From positions 20,597,950-20,661,949 of the forward strand of contig NC_079214.1 of the NCBI RefSeq assembly GCF_029633865.1: DNA of 64,000 bases. The letters are read 5' to 3'. A model generated the notes under the pieces. The model had not been told where the DNA came from. It searched no databases and saw only the letters and a program-made list of their open reading frames with translations. The DNA comes from Lampris incognitus (taxonomy: Eukaryota; Chordata; Actinopteri; Lampriformes; Lampridae). The position numbers and the translations under genes were made by a program. Of the stretch, positions 35,568-49,450 are shown in pieces. The number at the start of each line of letters is the position of its first letter. Position 1 is the stretch's first letter.

Positions 35568-37541
35568 CTTACATACACATACATATATACATATGACATG
35601 CATACATATGTACACACATGCATACATACATATGTGTGTAGGCCAAAAAAAGCAGAACAATCTATAATATATAAAACAAAACCAAAAAATGCTTTAGTAA
35701 TTAAAAATAAAATAACCATATGAGGAGCTGAGAGCAGTGTATGTCTGCTTGCCTCTGCTTCCATACAGTTATTCCATACTGATATGCAATAACTCCCATC
35801 TATGTGATGAAATAGATTTCCATTCTTCAAGCACCACAACTCCCTGCTCTTTTCCACTGCTTCAGAAGCTACCTCTCTGACCTTACTAAGACTTAATTGT
35901 GAATTTCCGATACTCCAACTTGTCGTGTGTGTATGCATGTGTCTTTTTTCATGCCTGTCTTCCCACAGCATAGTGATAACTACAATGCAAACACTTTCCC
36001 CCATGTTAAATTAAGCAAACTTACCGCTTAATATAAGTGGAAAGTTATGTGCATGCAGACCGAGAGCTTGGGATGGTATGACTGGAGATGCGTTAAAGTG
36101 CTTAAAAGGTTTCATTTCACCAACTCGACAGAAGAGGGCAGCACAATCAAAAAAGCAAGCTTTTGACACGTCAAGCTAGAAGAGTCGTTATCCAAAGTTC
36201 CCCTCCATGTTAACCAACCTATGCCACAATACTATATACACTGTTTCAAGAAAGCTTGAAATAACAGTTTGTAGAGTTTCACGAGTCTTCAACCATTCTT
36301 TTTATTTAGTATATTTTCATTTTAGCACGTGATCAAAATACAGAAGAGTTTTTTGAGACGTACAACATGTCCAACTAGATTACTTCTTGCGTATGTACAG
36401 GTGTAACATTATGAGTGTTGGAGAAATTGTATGTCTGGGATCATTACACCAATCCTGTCTCTGCTTCACTAAGCCATTCATTCCACATTATCTGACTTTC
36501 TGCTGAAGAACCTTACGCAATTCGTTAGATTCAGCTCCATTGCGAGGTTTTGCCAAGGTGCAGCTTTGCATTTGTGCAGTTTGTGCAAACCCCAAATCCC
36601 CGAACGAGTGACACTTCTCAAACAGGACCGGTGTGGGGGTAGAGTATGTTTTTCTTCCCTTCGCAACTTTCTTTGCAAGAACTTAATATCACAAACCACA
36701 TCTACACCCTCCCACACAATTCATGTTCTTTAACTTCTCCCTTCAAAGGTCATCTGAGAAGATAAGAGATACAGGTAACCTGACTCTGACTCTGGTGGGT
36801 CTGGAGAAGCAACTTTTGCACAGAAAAAAAATGTTCTGGCTAATAACACGGTCAATTAACGACATGATGTTAACTGACCGTATCATACCATGTTGACATA
36901 CCACATTGAAACATTTGCAATGCAGGTCTGCCTCTGGATGACAGTGGTACTGTAAAATGCCAATGTGAAGCGAGAGAGAAAAAACCCCTCTTTGAAACAG
37001 TAGAAAAAAAGGCAGAAAGTCAACATTTTTGGAATATAAAACCCAGGCTTTCCCCTGCGTTGTTAAGTACATTATCCCAAGTAGAATACGTCTCTAATTC
37101 TTAGAATCCCGAGCAGGGGAGGAAGCTCTGTTTAGCATCACACCAACCCATATTTAGTGCTACGAATATCTTTCGGTGTGTGAACTAATCTCTTGGGATA
37201 GGATTTTTTTTTCTTCTAGTGGGCGGCACATAAATAAATTGAGGTTAAATCTTGCACTTGGGCTTGGAAATAAAGACCACAGGAAATATGATATTGATGC
37301 TTTCGCATGCATTTCTGAGTTTAGCATCTGACTGTACACCCACATACATCTAGCATTGGTGTATGGCGTACCTCTGTCATGAAAATAAGAGGGTGTTTTT
37401 GCTGCACATGCAATTTGCCTTGAAGATAAAGGTGTCACTATATACTTCTGTGCAAGTTATTTTCAATTCTATACTATAATGTTTGTGGCGCCGTTCCCTT
37501 GATAATGAGATAAAGGTTTATATGGTATAATGATTGATTTA

Positions 37542-37543
<2 letters not shown>
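35568..37543. other. intergenic, nothing recognised
   Basis: Starts with degenerate (ACAT)n to about 35,640. Otherwise unique sequence with no exon recognised. Confidence 0.45.

Positions 37544-37638
<95 letters not shown>
37544..37638. repeat. (CA)n microsatellite
   Basis: About 47 CA units. A complementary (TG)n lies 240 bp downstream. Confidence 0.98.
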
Positions 37639-37640
<2 letters not shown>

Positions 37641-37878
37641 TGATTCAATTTGTCTTACTGCAAGTTAATCATAAATCACTGTTTATGCCTAAATGCTGTC
37701 CTGTCTGTCAAACAGTACACGCAGAATAATGAGTAGATTATACATATTCAGCTTTGGTAAGGTAAGAACCACTACATGGCATAACGTGATTTATAACTGT
37801 GTTTATCAGTCTTGGAGATGTCTTTAGTAAATCATTAAAAGCCTGCTCCCATTTCTTTGATCAGTCACAAGTTATTGC

Positions 37879-37968
<90 letters not shown>

Positions 37969-37981
37969 GTGCGTGTGTGTC
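37879..37981. repeat. (TG)n microsatellite
   Basis: About 51 TG units with two GC interruptions near the right end. Confidence 0.98.
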
Positions 37982-38159
37982 TGTTTGTACATGACGTGAG
38001 TGAGAAAGAAAGAGAGCAAGTGGGAAGGAGACAGTGTTATGATTCGGAGAACAAAGGGCATCCCTGTCATAACACCGATGTCCTGTAAAGCCTATTGGGT
38101 TGGGTGTTCTCATTTGAATTCATTGAAATATCATGAAAAATTATTTATCTATCAAAAAT

Positions 38160-38181
38160 ATGTGTGTGTGTGTGTGTGTGT
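38160..38181. repeat. (TG)n microsatellite
   Basis: Eleven TG units. Confidence 0.9.
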
Positions 38182-39599
38182 ATAGGGGCATCGCTACCTA
38201 ACTTTAAAATAAAATCGTAAATCTTCCCAGGTGACAAATTAATTCAAATATTTACCAAAAGATAGAAATAAAGGGTAAACATTTAATTGCATTACCCTGT
38301 AGTTACCCTGGACAAATATAGCCACAAAAAAACCGTAAAGCAAGGCAGAAAATTGTGGAAACCCTGTCTTTCAAGATGACAGGTAAAGCCCCGGTGCACA
38401 TCTGACTCATGTTAACACAACAAATAAAGATTTGCCTGAGGAGATTAATAGTTGAAATTCACACAGGGAGGTCAAGTGGTTTGGAGCAACCTGTAAATAA
38501 ATAAATGTACTCTCCCTTTGTTTCCAGTTGCAGATTTACTTTTAACCTATCCCCGGCAAAGAATCCTCACTTGGTAATATCCAAAGAAACAGGACAAAAA
38601 AAAAAACAGTTTACACCATGTGCTCTCTTTCTGTTCCCATCTCCTCAGCCACCACTGCTCATTACATTTCAGTGTTATGCCGTTATAAGAGATGTCCTTA
38701 ACACATCCCTCTTTTTAATACCCAGATAATATACAGCATAAATCATGAGAAATCATGACGTCATCAAATCATGAAAAATGCTAGAACTCTACATCCTCTG
38801 CAATCTAAGCAAAGACAAGAAACGTAGAGAAAAGGCTTCTCATTTTATTTGCTTAGTTTGCATCACAAGCTCCAGCGGGATGGTCCCAAATTAGCCCGTG
38901 CTGTGACAGGTTTTGAGGGACCACAGGTTAAAAAAAAGTGCATCCAGTTGTGATACTCGCCACTCTAGGCTTGGATTGGTGCTACTCTAAAGTTAAGAGG
39001 CATGGCATAAGGTCAAGCATGGCTTGGGTAAATCTAATGGTGGGTGAAAGGAAGAAAAGTGAGGACCAGCATAATGGAGGAGAGTGACAGCAAAGCTTAC
39101 TTATTGCACTTTTAAACGACTTATTATGCATAAATCAAAATCTTAAAGATGCGTATTTTCAAATGACTGACATGCAAATCATGTCAAAATCAGTCAAAAT
39201 CCTAGTAGCTTCAAACCCAAAACTGATTCAAACTCAAAAACAAATTCCGATTCTGACTCGAAGCTGTCTGGCTGTTGTCAGGCTGAAAGCCCGAAGTCTA
39301 ACTGCTATGAGAAATACTCATTATGAGACGAGGAGAACCCCTTTTGAAAGTGGTATGAAAAGTTACCACAGAGGAAAGTTATGGTGAATGCATAGCCAAG
39401 GGCAACAGGGATTTCAGTTTTAGTGTGATGGTGTTACCGCTGATTAAAAAATAATAAAAATAAAAACAGGACCAACAAAAAACAAACAAAAAAAGCTGGA
39501 CAAGCTCAGCATAAAAAAATATAACGCCGATATAAAACATACATAATATCATGCGATATTACCCTTGTGTTTACAGACTACATATCCCAGGAGCACTTG
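38182..39599. other. intergenic, nothing recognised
   Basis: AT-rich with A-runs near 39,440-39,500. No exon recognised between the microsatellite and the nfatc3 promoter. Confidence 0.45.
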
Positions 39600-40081
39600 G
39601 CACTTATCCCCCCCCTCTCGTGTGCGTGTGTTGTGTGTTGTCTGGTTTGCTGACGTCACCGGCGGAGCTGCCCTGTTAGTAAAAGTTGGGATAGGAGCGC
39701 CGCTCGGAGCTTGAGACTCTAATTTACGGACAATCTTCCGCCCGTGTTATTGACATCAGACATCGGCGGGGATCGAGCGGCATTCCCCGTTGCTTCGGTC
39801 CAAAGTGCGAGGCTTCGCTTTCCCGAAAGTTTAAGCCGCGGTTTCGACAGAGCAACTGCCGGGGAGAGAAAAGCGAGCGAACCACACTTTTGATTTGTTG
39901 AGGGAGGTTAATAATATATGCATCTATAGCTTTCCGACCCGACGCTCATCGCCAGAGTTCAGCAAAAAAACAACTTCAGTATTGGCGTCCCAAGTCGGTA
40001 AATGTTGTTTCACCGTTAGGAGAGCAATTTACCCCAGCCGTCGACGTTCGAGTGGCGGGTAAACCCGACCTGTCAAACCCG
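39600..40081 (+). promoter_or_regulatory. nfatc3 promoter and 5' leader, CpG-rich
   Basis: GC- and CpG-rich sequence against AT-rich flanks. It contains a perfect CRE, TGACGTCA, at 39,651-39,658 and no convincing TATA box. The transcription start is not fixed by sequence. Two tiny upstream reading frames lie in the presumed leader: ATG at 39,918 (3 codons) and ATG at 40,002 (5 codons). Confidence 0.7.
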
Positions 40082-40172
40082 ATGACCACTGCAAACTGTA
40101 CCGGTAATGAGGAGCTGGACTTCAGACTGATCTTCGGAGAGGACGGGCAGCAGCAGTCGTTAGGGCCCGCAG
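40082..40172 (+). CDS. nfatc3: NFATc3-type transcription factor, first coding exon (partial gene)
   Basis: Thirty codons plus one base, beginning MTTANCTGNEELDFRLIFGE. The MTTANC start followed by ELDF.L.FGEDG is the N-terminus of vertebrate NFATc3 and of no other NFAT I recall. The exon ends at CAG followed by GTCAGT, a good splice donor (40,173). The ATG has C at -3, a weak context. NFATc3 is a cytoplasmic phosphoprotein that calcineurin dephosphorylates, moving it to the nucleus; the calcineurin-binding, SP-repeat and Rel DNA-binding regions are encoded by later exons outside the window. The neighbour DDX28 confirms synteny. Which teleost duplicate (a or b) this is cannot be said. Confidence 0.92.
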
Positions 40173-43100
40173 GTCAGTGAACGGTCCCCCTCGCCCGGAG
40201 GCGCATAATGCATGCAAAACTGTCCTGTACCGGTAGTTAAACGGCTTTACAACTAACTATTAGTTAGCCGCGCATCCTCCTTGAAACAGGAACAGGGCGA
40301 ATGTGCGAAAGAGAATTTAGAGAAACGAGAGCGTGGACACGTTACCGGTCCTTTATTCGCACCGCGTTGGCCGAGCAAGCCGTCAGGTGTCGGTGTCAAC
40401 AGCTGTCATTAGCTCGGTGTGCTAGCTTGTTCGCGCCCGCGCTGTTTACTTTTGCCATCGAGCTTAGTAACTGAAACGTGGAGAAAAACAACAACAAAAA
40501 AAGCGCTGCACTTCTTTCATAGGAAACGCAGGCACCGTCTTGTGTGTTTGGAAACTGCCAACTATGGAAGCACAGCGTGAAACCCGCATAGTCAGTAAAC
40601 GTTGCAAGAAAAGTTGGATAACGCTGCAGTTACAACATTCTTATAATAACTCGTTCGCCTGCTTGCGTATAGTAAGGCCGTTATAACGCGACGTGCGGGG
40701 TGTTCTCCTGTACCTGAAACGGCGAATGTTAAACTCATCTACTTATAGATTGCGGCGGAAGCACATGAAGCACAATTCAGAAAACAGCCTTGAAGAAGCT
40801 TTGATAATATTGTCTAATGGGAGCTGTGTGGGCAAACCAGTTGTAGCCACGCACAGGCACAGAGCCATTTATTCGTGCCATGTTGTCTTCATGCAGAGTT
40901 GACGTCTGGTGGGCCGCCTTACACGCTGCTAATTTACCTTGACCAAGTTGAAAGTTGTCACTCTGCTGCCTAAAGGGAAGAGAATTACGCTAATGCAGTA
41001 TAATTTAGATCATCAAAAATATAAATACCGTATAATCTAATGTGATCTTATATGGTTCCAGAATGGGTAGCCTCACTTGGAATTTACCCACTCCGTAACC
41101 TTTAAAGATAACAGAGAAAACTTGTGTGTGAAGTCATCCTCACTGGGATTCCTTGGCAAAGTTGCAAAAGTTAGAATATCAGAAGCACAATCCCGCTGCT
41201 CAGTAATACAGGGTAACACAAGCTAATAACGTCTTTCAGTTCTGTAAAAATGTCCCTCAGCAGTGGTTCTGTATTTGCCATTCACAATGGCTTAAAATTG
41301 GCAATAGCTACCAGCTGTGTGTTGGTAAAATTTGGCTGTATTTGGCAAATTTGTCACTCTGGCATATAGTAGGACTTGTGCTCAGTCAGTCTTTGAAATT
41401 TGAGGAGGAAAAAAATACTTGGGTGGATTAGAAATGCATTGCTGTTAACATTTTGAATCGATTAGCCGCCACTGGCATTTAATGAAGCAAAAATGGGCAT
41501 GAAAAGTGTGACCTAGAGGGATTCAAATCACTGCTGTTTTTTTTTATATAATGTGTTTCGGAACACATCCACTTTTCATGTGTTTAAATTTAAAAAGACT
41601 ATTCTAACTAGACAAAATACAAACCAGTAATATTCCAGCCACAAGCTCACTTTTCTATCATTCAGGCTACCACCTCCCCTAATGTCATGTTCAAATCCAG
41701 AGCAATTTTAAATAGTGGCAGCAATACATAAGTGATTATTCAAGTGCACATTCAATGGACAACATACAACGCTTATAACTAGTCACAAATGAATTAGAGC
41801 TTTTGTTTTGATAACAGGGCAAAAGGATGAAATTAGCCTGAATTGAACAGGTTGTTTGAAGACCAAGTATAGAGATGAAGTCAAAGTTATAGTTACTAAA
41901 ATACTGACCATCTAATAGTATAGTCGCTAGTTGATCGCTAGTCCATCTTAGTCCAATAACTAATGCAAAAGAAAGCTAATCCTTTGAACTTTGGGTGCAT
42001 AATCAAGAGTACATTGACGTGATTTTTTTTTTACACTGCTATTTTTGAAGCTTGAGGGCTGACAGTGAGCAAATAAAAAATACAAAGTGTTCTGTGGGGG
42101 ATACCACTGCAAAACTTAGACTAGTAGTATAGTATTTTTATCATGTTAGAATGTATTTTCTAACCCTTTGTTTTGAAAGAAACTACATAGTCCTAGTTTA
42201 TTATGCCTCAAAGTGGTTAGCATTTAAGACTGTACTATAAGTTGTCTTTGTAGTTTACCATAAATTTGTATTTAATTTTCAGCCTTTGTTAGTGGACTGA
42301 CAGAAATGATATGAAAAGGTCATGTGCTAGATACGAGCTGAGAAGATATGGGGACAAAACATTTGTTTTATCCCACTGATCCACCCTAAGTAATGTGTCT
42401 TTATTTTTTTGTTGACTTTTGGGCCAGTAAATCCCTGGATCCAGTGAACACACAGTCTGTGTCCTTTTGATGAAACTTTGGCTAAGTATTGAACTCAACA
42501 CGGCTTGGCTGGTGCACACAATCTTCAATCAATTTTTCCTTGGATTAAAAAGAGGTTTCATTTGGAGATGGAAGGAAAGCTGCATAGGAATAAAAACGCC
42601 ACTGTGCAAGTGGTTTTAATCTGGTCTGAACTGTATGAACTGGCATAAAAAAGAAGCGCCTGTCCACCTTAAATATTTAGCGTTAAGTTCAGGGTGGATT
42701 AGGAATGAATCCACACAGCCAGAGTAACAGCAAATTGCAAACTCCTGAGCTGAGTTGAACCAGTTTCATTTTCTAACTGGTTAGGCTCAAGTCAGAGCTT
42801 GCTGTTGTTACAAGCAAGACAACCTCAAGTGTGCATATTTGACACTACCCCCCCCACGCCCCCCCCCCCCACACACACACAAGCAACAAAAACAAGGATG
42901 CAAGTACCATAGTTGGTACTAAAGAAAAGAAAAAGTCCAAAGCATGTAACCCAAGCAGCAATATGATGATATTGAATGCTTTTTCTTCTTCTTCGTCTTC
43001 CTCGTCTTCTTCGAGAATCACGATTTTGGACTATATTGGGCTGCTTTTCAGTGACAGATGGAATCCTCTCTCATCAGCCTTATTCCAAGCTGCCTGTTTT

Positions 43101-44162
43101 AAATTTTTTTCAAATTTTTATTTTACCTCTCAGGTTGTGCGGGTACATAGTTAAAGTGTATTGCAATGCTGAAGGCAGTGTGATTTCCCGCTATACCTGC
43201 ACACTGAAATTAATCGTAGCCCGTTTTCGCTGCTTGCAGCAATTAACATTTGCAAAGTGGATGCGAATAGAAATGAATAGATGGCTTCCACCCCTTCTTC
43301 ACTGTGCCTGTGTCTCACCCTCTTTCAGTGTTTCCCTTTCTCTCCCCCACCTCTCTGTCTCTCTTACTCTTTACCATGAGTAATTTGCTGTTGCTCAGGA
43401 AACAGACCTCCCTTTGAAGTGAAGCAATCCAGTGTTCCATTCAGAGGCATCAGGCAAACTATGGTTTAACCTTACTAATTTGCACTGTCAGCTGAAGTGA
43501 GGAGCAAAACCCTGTATGAATTCCCTTTCCAGTGCTATACCCATTATATAGACAGGCCAAGGAAAAAATATTGGCCAAGGAAGAGCGATAGCTGTTTCGA
43601 ACGTAGCAAAACTGAGGCTGATTATGTTAATGAGATGACGATGACGTTCTTCTAACCTCTGACACATACTGTCATATTTTTGTACATTACGCTAGCTAGT
43701 ATGGGAAATTGCTGTTGGCAATCTATTTGTTTTTATGTTTCTCTTTAATTTAAGTTACGAGTAAAACACTGAAAAGGTTGGCTGCCTACATATTGTTACA
43801 GTATTACATTTTATTATCTAGTCATCTTGACACAGGAAACGGTTAAGTAATGGCTTAAGTGATCAATTCACTATTCTCCATAACATGCTTGACTTGGAGC
43901 AACCCCGATTTTACCAAGAGACCTTCATAAAATAGAGATCACCATTGTCATCCAAGCTAACAGGGCTTGATAGGACACAAGTCGACCCAGCTGGACCCAA
44001 CATGACCCAACATGACCCAATAAATGTGGGTGGAGTTAGTAGTTCAGGTTGTATTTTTAACATAAATGCATGAGGGTGGTGGATTGGATTAATGAATATT
44101 GTGTTAAAAAGATTGTTCTCACCTTGGCCTATTTAGGATAATAATATGGAGAATATAGGAAA

Positions 44163-44774
44163 CAGTGGCGGCTGGAGCTGAAAAATTTTTTTTGGGGGGG
44201 GGGGCGCAATTTACTTTGGCACAGCACACCTGACAGCTGCTTTGATGTCCGCACAGTCACAGAGTTATTAAGAAGGACAATGTAGCCTATAGATTTTATC
44301 AGGGTTCGTAGACGATGGATGATTGACAGTCGAGACGAGGCGTGGTGGTGGATGTGAACATGATTGACAACCATGAGAATTGTCCAATCACATTAGATCA
44401 AAAAACCTTAAAACAATACCAATTCGCTGCCAATAAAAGTAGGAGTGTTTTCGGGGCGCACAGAATTGAGCCCCATGGAAAATCTGAAGAAACCAATTAG
44501 ACAGCAGCCTCAGGTCACCTGCTCGCCAAAAGGTTTGAGGGCTTACATAAGGTATCGTTTGGCCGACACCCCTCACCCCAGAAATCAACCAAATACCATT
44601 TGAAACCAATATTTAATGGCTGCTGACAGGCAGTCACAGACCGAAAAACAATTTTATTTCATAATTATTTGCATTGTGCAACTGAATTATATTTAACATG
44701 TTTAAGTAGAGTTTCCTCTCTTGATGTTTGAAGGGGGCAGCACCCCAGCGCCCTGTACTGGCCGGCCGCCACTG
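44163..44774. mobile_element. hAT-like non-autonomous element with exact 8-bp duplication
   Basis: A 612-bp element. The ends are CAGTGGCGGCTGG and CCGGCCGCCACTG, inverted repeats with one mismatch. Exact flanking duplications ATAGGAAA lie at 44,155-44,162 and 44,775-44,782. A T-run/G-run near the left end is typical of the family. No transposase was seen. Confidence 0.9.
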
Positions 44775-47700
44775 ATAGGAAAACAGGGGGGGAAAATACC
44801 TGCTGTGGGTTTTAGTGGTGTTTATGACATCTGAAACAGTAGTTACTATGATGGCTGTTGAGGTACCCAAAAGAACTGCTTGTTTTCATTGTTAGCATAT
44901 GTCATGGAATAAAAGCCGGGCACTGCTTTATCATTGAGCTTGTGACTAGTTGTGCGCGCTATTCTTCAATAGTTTGATAATGCACTTATCAGACTATTCT
45001 CCATTAGTTTGATGAGTGCGTTGTACAAAAGAATAACAGGTTAAAATCACGAATTTGTCCTGGGCTGGTCTCATATTATACTTGTCTGTGGTCATTGTCT
45101 TGGGTACTTAATGTATATGGACTGACCTTTTCCACTGTTTAGTTTGAGAATAAACTGCGAGTGTGTAAAGGTTTCTGAGGCCACAAGCAGTGGCCCTGCA
45201 GTGCCTATAATTTTTTTGTTCATTGTTTGTACATGTTGATTTGGGTTATGGTTTCAAATAAACAGCGCTATCAAACTGATGTTACACACATTTTGGAATT
45301 GACCCTAACCTTTTTAAAACACCACTTAGTGCAGTTGTGGAAGTGAGACTATTGTGAAGTGGTGTTGAGTGTGGTACAATTAGGTAATGCTGAGCTGAGG
45401 CTACGTGGGTCACAAGCAATAGACTCAATAGGAGGCAGAAGTGGTTTGAGGGTGAGAGGCAAGTATGCCCCCTATGGGTGACAAATGAGTTGCTTCGTAG
45501 TGGTGTTTTCTGGCTCTCTGCCCAGGCTTGCCATGTGGGGTTCAGATGGCAGGGTGGAACTAAACGAGAGGGGACGGAACAGCTTTCCTTTACATATGAA
45601 GGAGAACAGGAGCAGCATTTTTGTTCACCTGCTGTCCCTCCCTAGACATTTCTCTCTTTATGTTTTTTTTTTCTCGCTCCCCCCCCCGCTCTTGCTTTTA
45701 TCTCACATCCTGAGACAAGTTATGTTGGCTCACTGGTTGTCCCCATACCAGGGCAGATCATTGCAGAGCTGCTGCCGGGACCTCTAAGGCTTCCTTTCTC
45801 TTCTTCTCTCTTCTCTCTACTTCTCACGTTCTCAGGATGTTAGCGAGACCACCATTGACATCAGAGACACTGATCTAGGCTAATTAAATTTCCAGATGCC
45901 AGCAGTCTCCCACCACCGCTCAGTGACTAGTCAGGTTTGGTTTGGCTTTGTGCAGTCGTGTCATTTTGTTTTGTCTTGTACCTGTTAGATTGCCATTTAC
46001 AGAGTTTGAGTCTCTTATTTTTTGAGTCAAAGTCTCAAAATGAAAACTCAGTTGGCAAAGTGATAGCAACTCGTGGAGGAAGCTCTCTCGTCTCTAACAA
46101 AGTTGTTGTCATTGCCCTGCTTTGCTGGTCTACTGGCTCAGTGTTCTCAGTCCTTGTCGTGGGAAAGACTGAAATTACATCGCTCTCATGCTGGACTATT
46201 TTGAGCTCCCAAAGTGAGTGGCAGAGGGCAAGCGGCAGGTTCTAGAGCCTCGTCATTCGTAGAGCAGAAGTCCTAGCTTGTCTAAAGCCATTCACATTTT
46301 ACTGCACGAGCCCTTTACCGTATTGAAGAGGAGAGGAGTGGAAAAATGCTGTGTGCCACATCACCAGGTGAGTGAGTCGGCTGTCCCAGACACTGGCCAG
46401 GTGTGTGCCTGTCTGTGTGTGTGCGTTTGTCTGGACTTGGTTGAGGCGTAGGAGTCACTCCAGAGACAACAGCTGTCATAAGAGTACAAGCTGCACAGGC
46501 ATGTGTGTACGATTTAATATTAGGCTTAAACAAAAAAACCAACAACGTTGCATCCATCCTGTCAAGAGTTTTGCTGATGTTGTCCCATGTGCTCTAAGTT
46601 GTTGTCGTCTCCCACTTGGTTAATGAACATGAGAATGTCAAAGGGAGAGGTAGAATGTTAAGCCAGTCAACTTACACATGAGGTCCGCATGTGTGGCTAG
46701 ATCACCATGCGGGTGCCCCCTAACCCCACTGAACTACAGGGGGCCCGACACTCAGCGTGATGAGAGAGACGTTTGTTTCCTGGGGCGAGGCACGAGCAGT
46801 TATGTATGGCATCTGTCTAGTTTAAATTTAGTGTAACTGAAGCTACCACTGGCTGTGTTGTATCAACATGCTCAGGGCTGCATTACACCAGAGAGAAAGC
46901 TGTTGAACTTTTACATTTAGTTAGATTTTTTTTCCATTCTATCCCTGTCCCCCTTTTCTTTCATGTGTGGCTTATTCTGTCAGGGTAGTTTGAATCCCAG
47001 TTTATTTTAGGTTACTCCTCTGAGCCGTATTTTAGTCGGGCTAATTCTTGCTAGTAGCGCCTCTTCTCTATACAGTTATTTTGACCTACTTTTATGATGT
47101 TCCATATGATTAAGGATGAAAGATATCAAGGAGAATCCTGTTGAATATTATAATGCCATTTATTGGATCCGGTGGTGCGGGAATTGCACTGGGATAATTT
47201 GGTGCTGCGAGGGTTTCATTAAGAAGACACAATTCATGAAAATATGAAAAAAGAAGGAACTTGGATGAAGACAAGAGAAACATTTAATGATTTTAAAACT
47301 TTTTTTATATATCCTTCATTTATCAAGCTTATGAAATCCAAAAAAAAAAAAACACAACCACTGAAGTTTGCTGATCATAGTGGTGGTAGCGCATACAATT
47401 TTGAGCAGAACAACTTCTATAATGGAAGAAGTAGACAACCTGGAGAAAATTGCAAAACAGCGAGGAAAGACAAAAGAAATAGAGGCTAGAGAAATTGGAG
47501 AGCGGAGACGAGTGACAGCAATACTTGAACAATTAAAATTTGTGAAGACAAATTCCAGCAGGCCTGCCTAACCAGCAGCTTGATCAGGGAAGCTATAGCA
47601 ACGTGTTTTCAGATCACAATTTGTAGAATAGCCCAGAGGTTTTGCACGATTTTTCTTTTATGATTCAGAGTTTGGTGAGCTACACAAGCCATTTTAATGA

Positions 47701-49433
47701 TAGTAAAGGCTGGTGAGTAATGACTTGTCATCTTTTTGTGGGGAAATCCATGCCTGCTTCATTGGAGTTAGATTAGTCTGAGTGTATTGCAAAAGATCTT
47801 ACCACATGTTGGTAGCTCATCAGAGTGTGGTCCAAGAAAGATCAGGTCTCTGTAATACACAGAGCTTACGATCTGTACGGGATCGAGATGTCTGTTTCGT
47901 CAAACAAACAATTAGATTCACAGGTGTGAATTTGTTTGTTCTTGTTTTTAATTTTAGGATTTTTTTTTTAATTTGTGCTTGGGTTCCTGTTTTCTTGCTT
48001 CCTCCTTGATTATTTCCTGCTTGGTTGTTTCTTGCTGCCCTGATCGCAGCCCTGGTACAGTTTCATAGAGCGGTTAGGACGCTGTCCCCCTAGCAGAGCA
48101 GAGAAGTGCTGAGGGATTTCTCCACCAAGGGACATTTGACTTCCTTCCATTTATCACCGGGTCCCCTGTGTCCTAACTTCACCACCATCTCGCCACCTTC
48201 CTCAGCGTCTCTGCTGTGATCACAAAAACCACTAAGAAGGCTGGTAGGGGTGCAGCTTTTGCTGTTGTGTTGTTAACCTGCAAGAGATCTTGTGGAGCAT
48301 GTGGAGATGGGCATAAGCTAGCCTGTTTCAAATACCTTTTAACTGTTATTGCTGTACCATCACTAGAGTACCTTAGTGCCATGGATTGACTAATTGAATA
48401 ATTGCTTGTTTTGTTAGTTAGTTTGCTTGTTTTTTAGTTTATTTGCTAATTAAATTCCTATTCTTCAGACTGTTGTTTCTCCCCATGTGGACCATAGCAG
48501 TAGGTCTGCTTGTCTGTGTTCAATGTTAGCTATAGTAGAACTGTAATATGTCAAGCTACAAGTTATGTATTAATGCCTTATATCACTTAGGCAGTAGTGC
48601 TGAAGGCTTCCATAAATGTCTCCAGTCTCCTAACATTTGGAAATGTACCAAACACATTCCCATCCAGTAAAGACCAGACAAGACAGATTTAGATCATAGT
48701 CCTGTTAACTATTTAAATATACTGAATTCTTAAAGAAAAAAAAAAGAAGAAAATTTTGAGGGGCGAGAAAATAGGCTCCTTGGGATTGAATTTTAGACAC
48801 AACACAGTCTGTGTTGGTGATGGAATGGTGGTGTCATAGCCAGCTGTATTTCTTTGAGACAGTGACACACTTTCTGCAGGATCTCAGAATGTGCCAGGAT
48901 GACTGCTTAATGTTAAAGCCAGTTAGAACAGACACTACAGACCCAAGTCGACAATGTGTCACACAGCCATTGGCTGGCTTGCTGCAATGCAGTCGTTGTA
49001 AAGATCTATAATTTGGCAGGGTCAGGGGCTCTTGAAAGCATTATAGTTGAGATTGCCATCAAAAAAACGTGCAAGTATTACCAGGCAGTCATTGTAGATG
49101 ATAATTATTTCTTACTTGAGCCCCTGGTTAAATTAAGTAACAAGAATATTTTAACGATCATTATCATTTCTTGTCGGCAAATGGATGGACTTATTGTAGC
49201 CTAGTTGAACTGCATACATTCTAACATCCTGACTCAATAACATTAGTTGACACTGCTGTATTTGGCAGTTGGATAATACAGCCATTCAGTCCCTGCAGTT
49301 TCCCAGACCTGTAGTTTGCAAATGTCAACTCAGATTTCTCTCTCACTCCCTCTGTCTCGCGCTCATGCACACACACAAACTCTGTGCACTCGACATTTTA
49401 AGCACAAGGGCACAGAAGCTCATCAACTCAAGC

Positions 49434-49450
49434 ACACACACACACACACA
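49434..49450. repeat. (CA)n microsatellite
   Basis: Eight or nine CA units. Confidence 0.85.
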
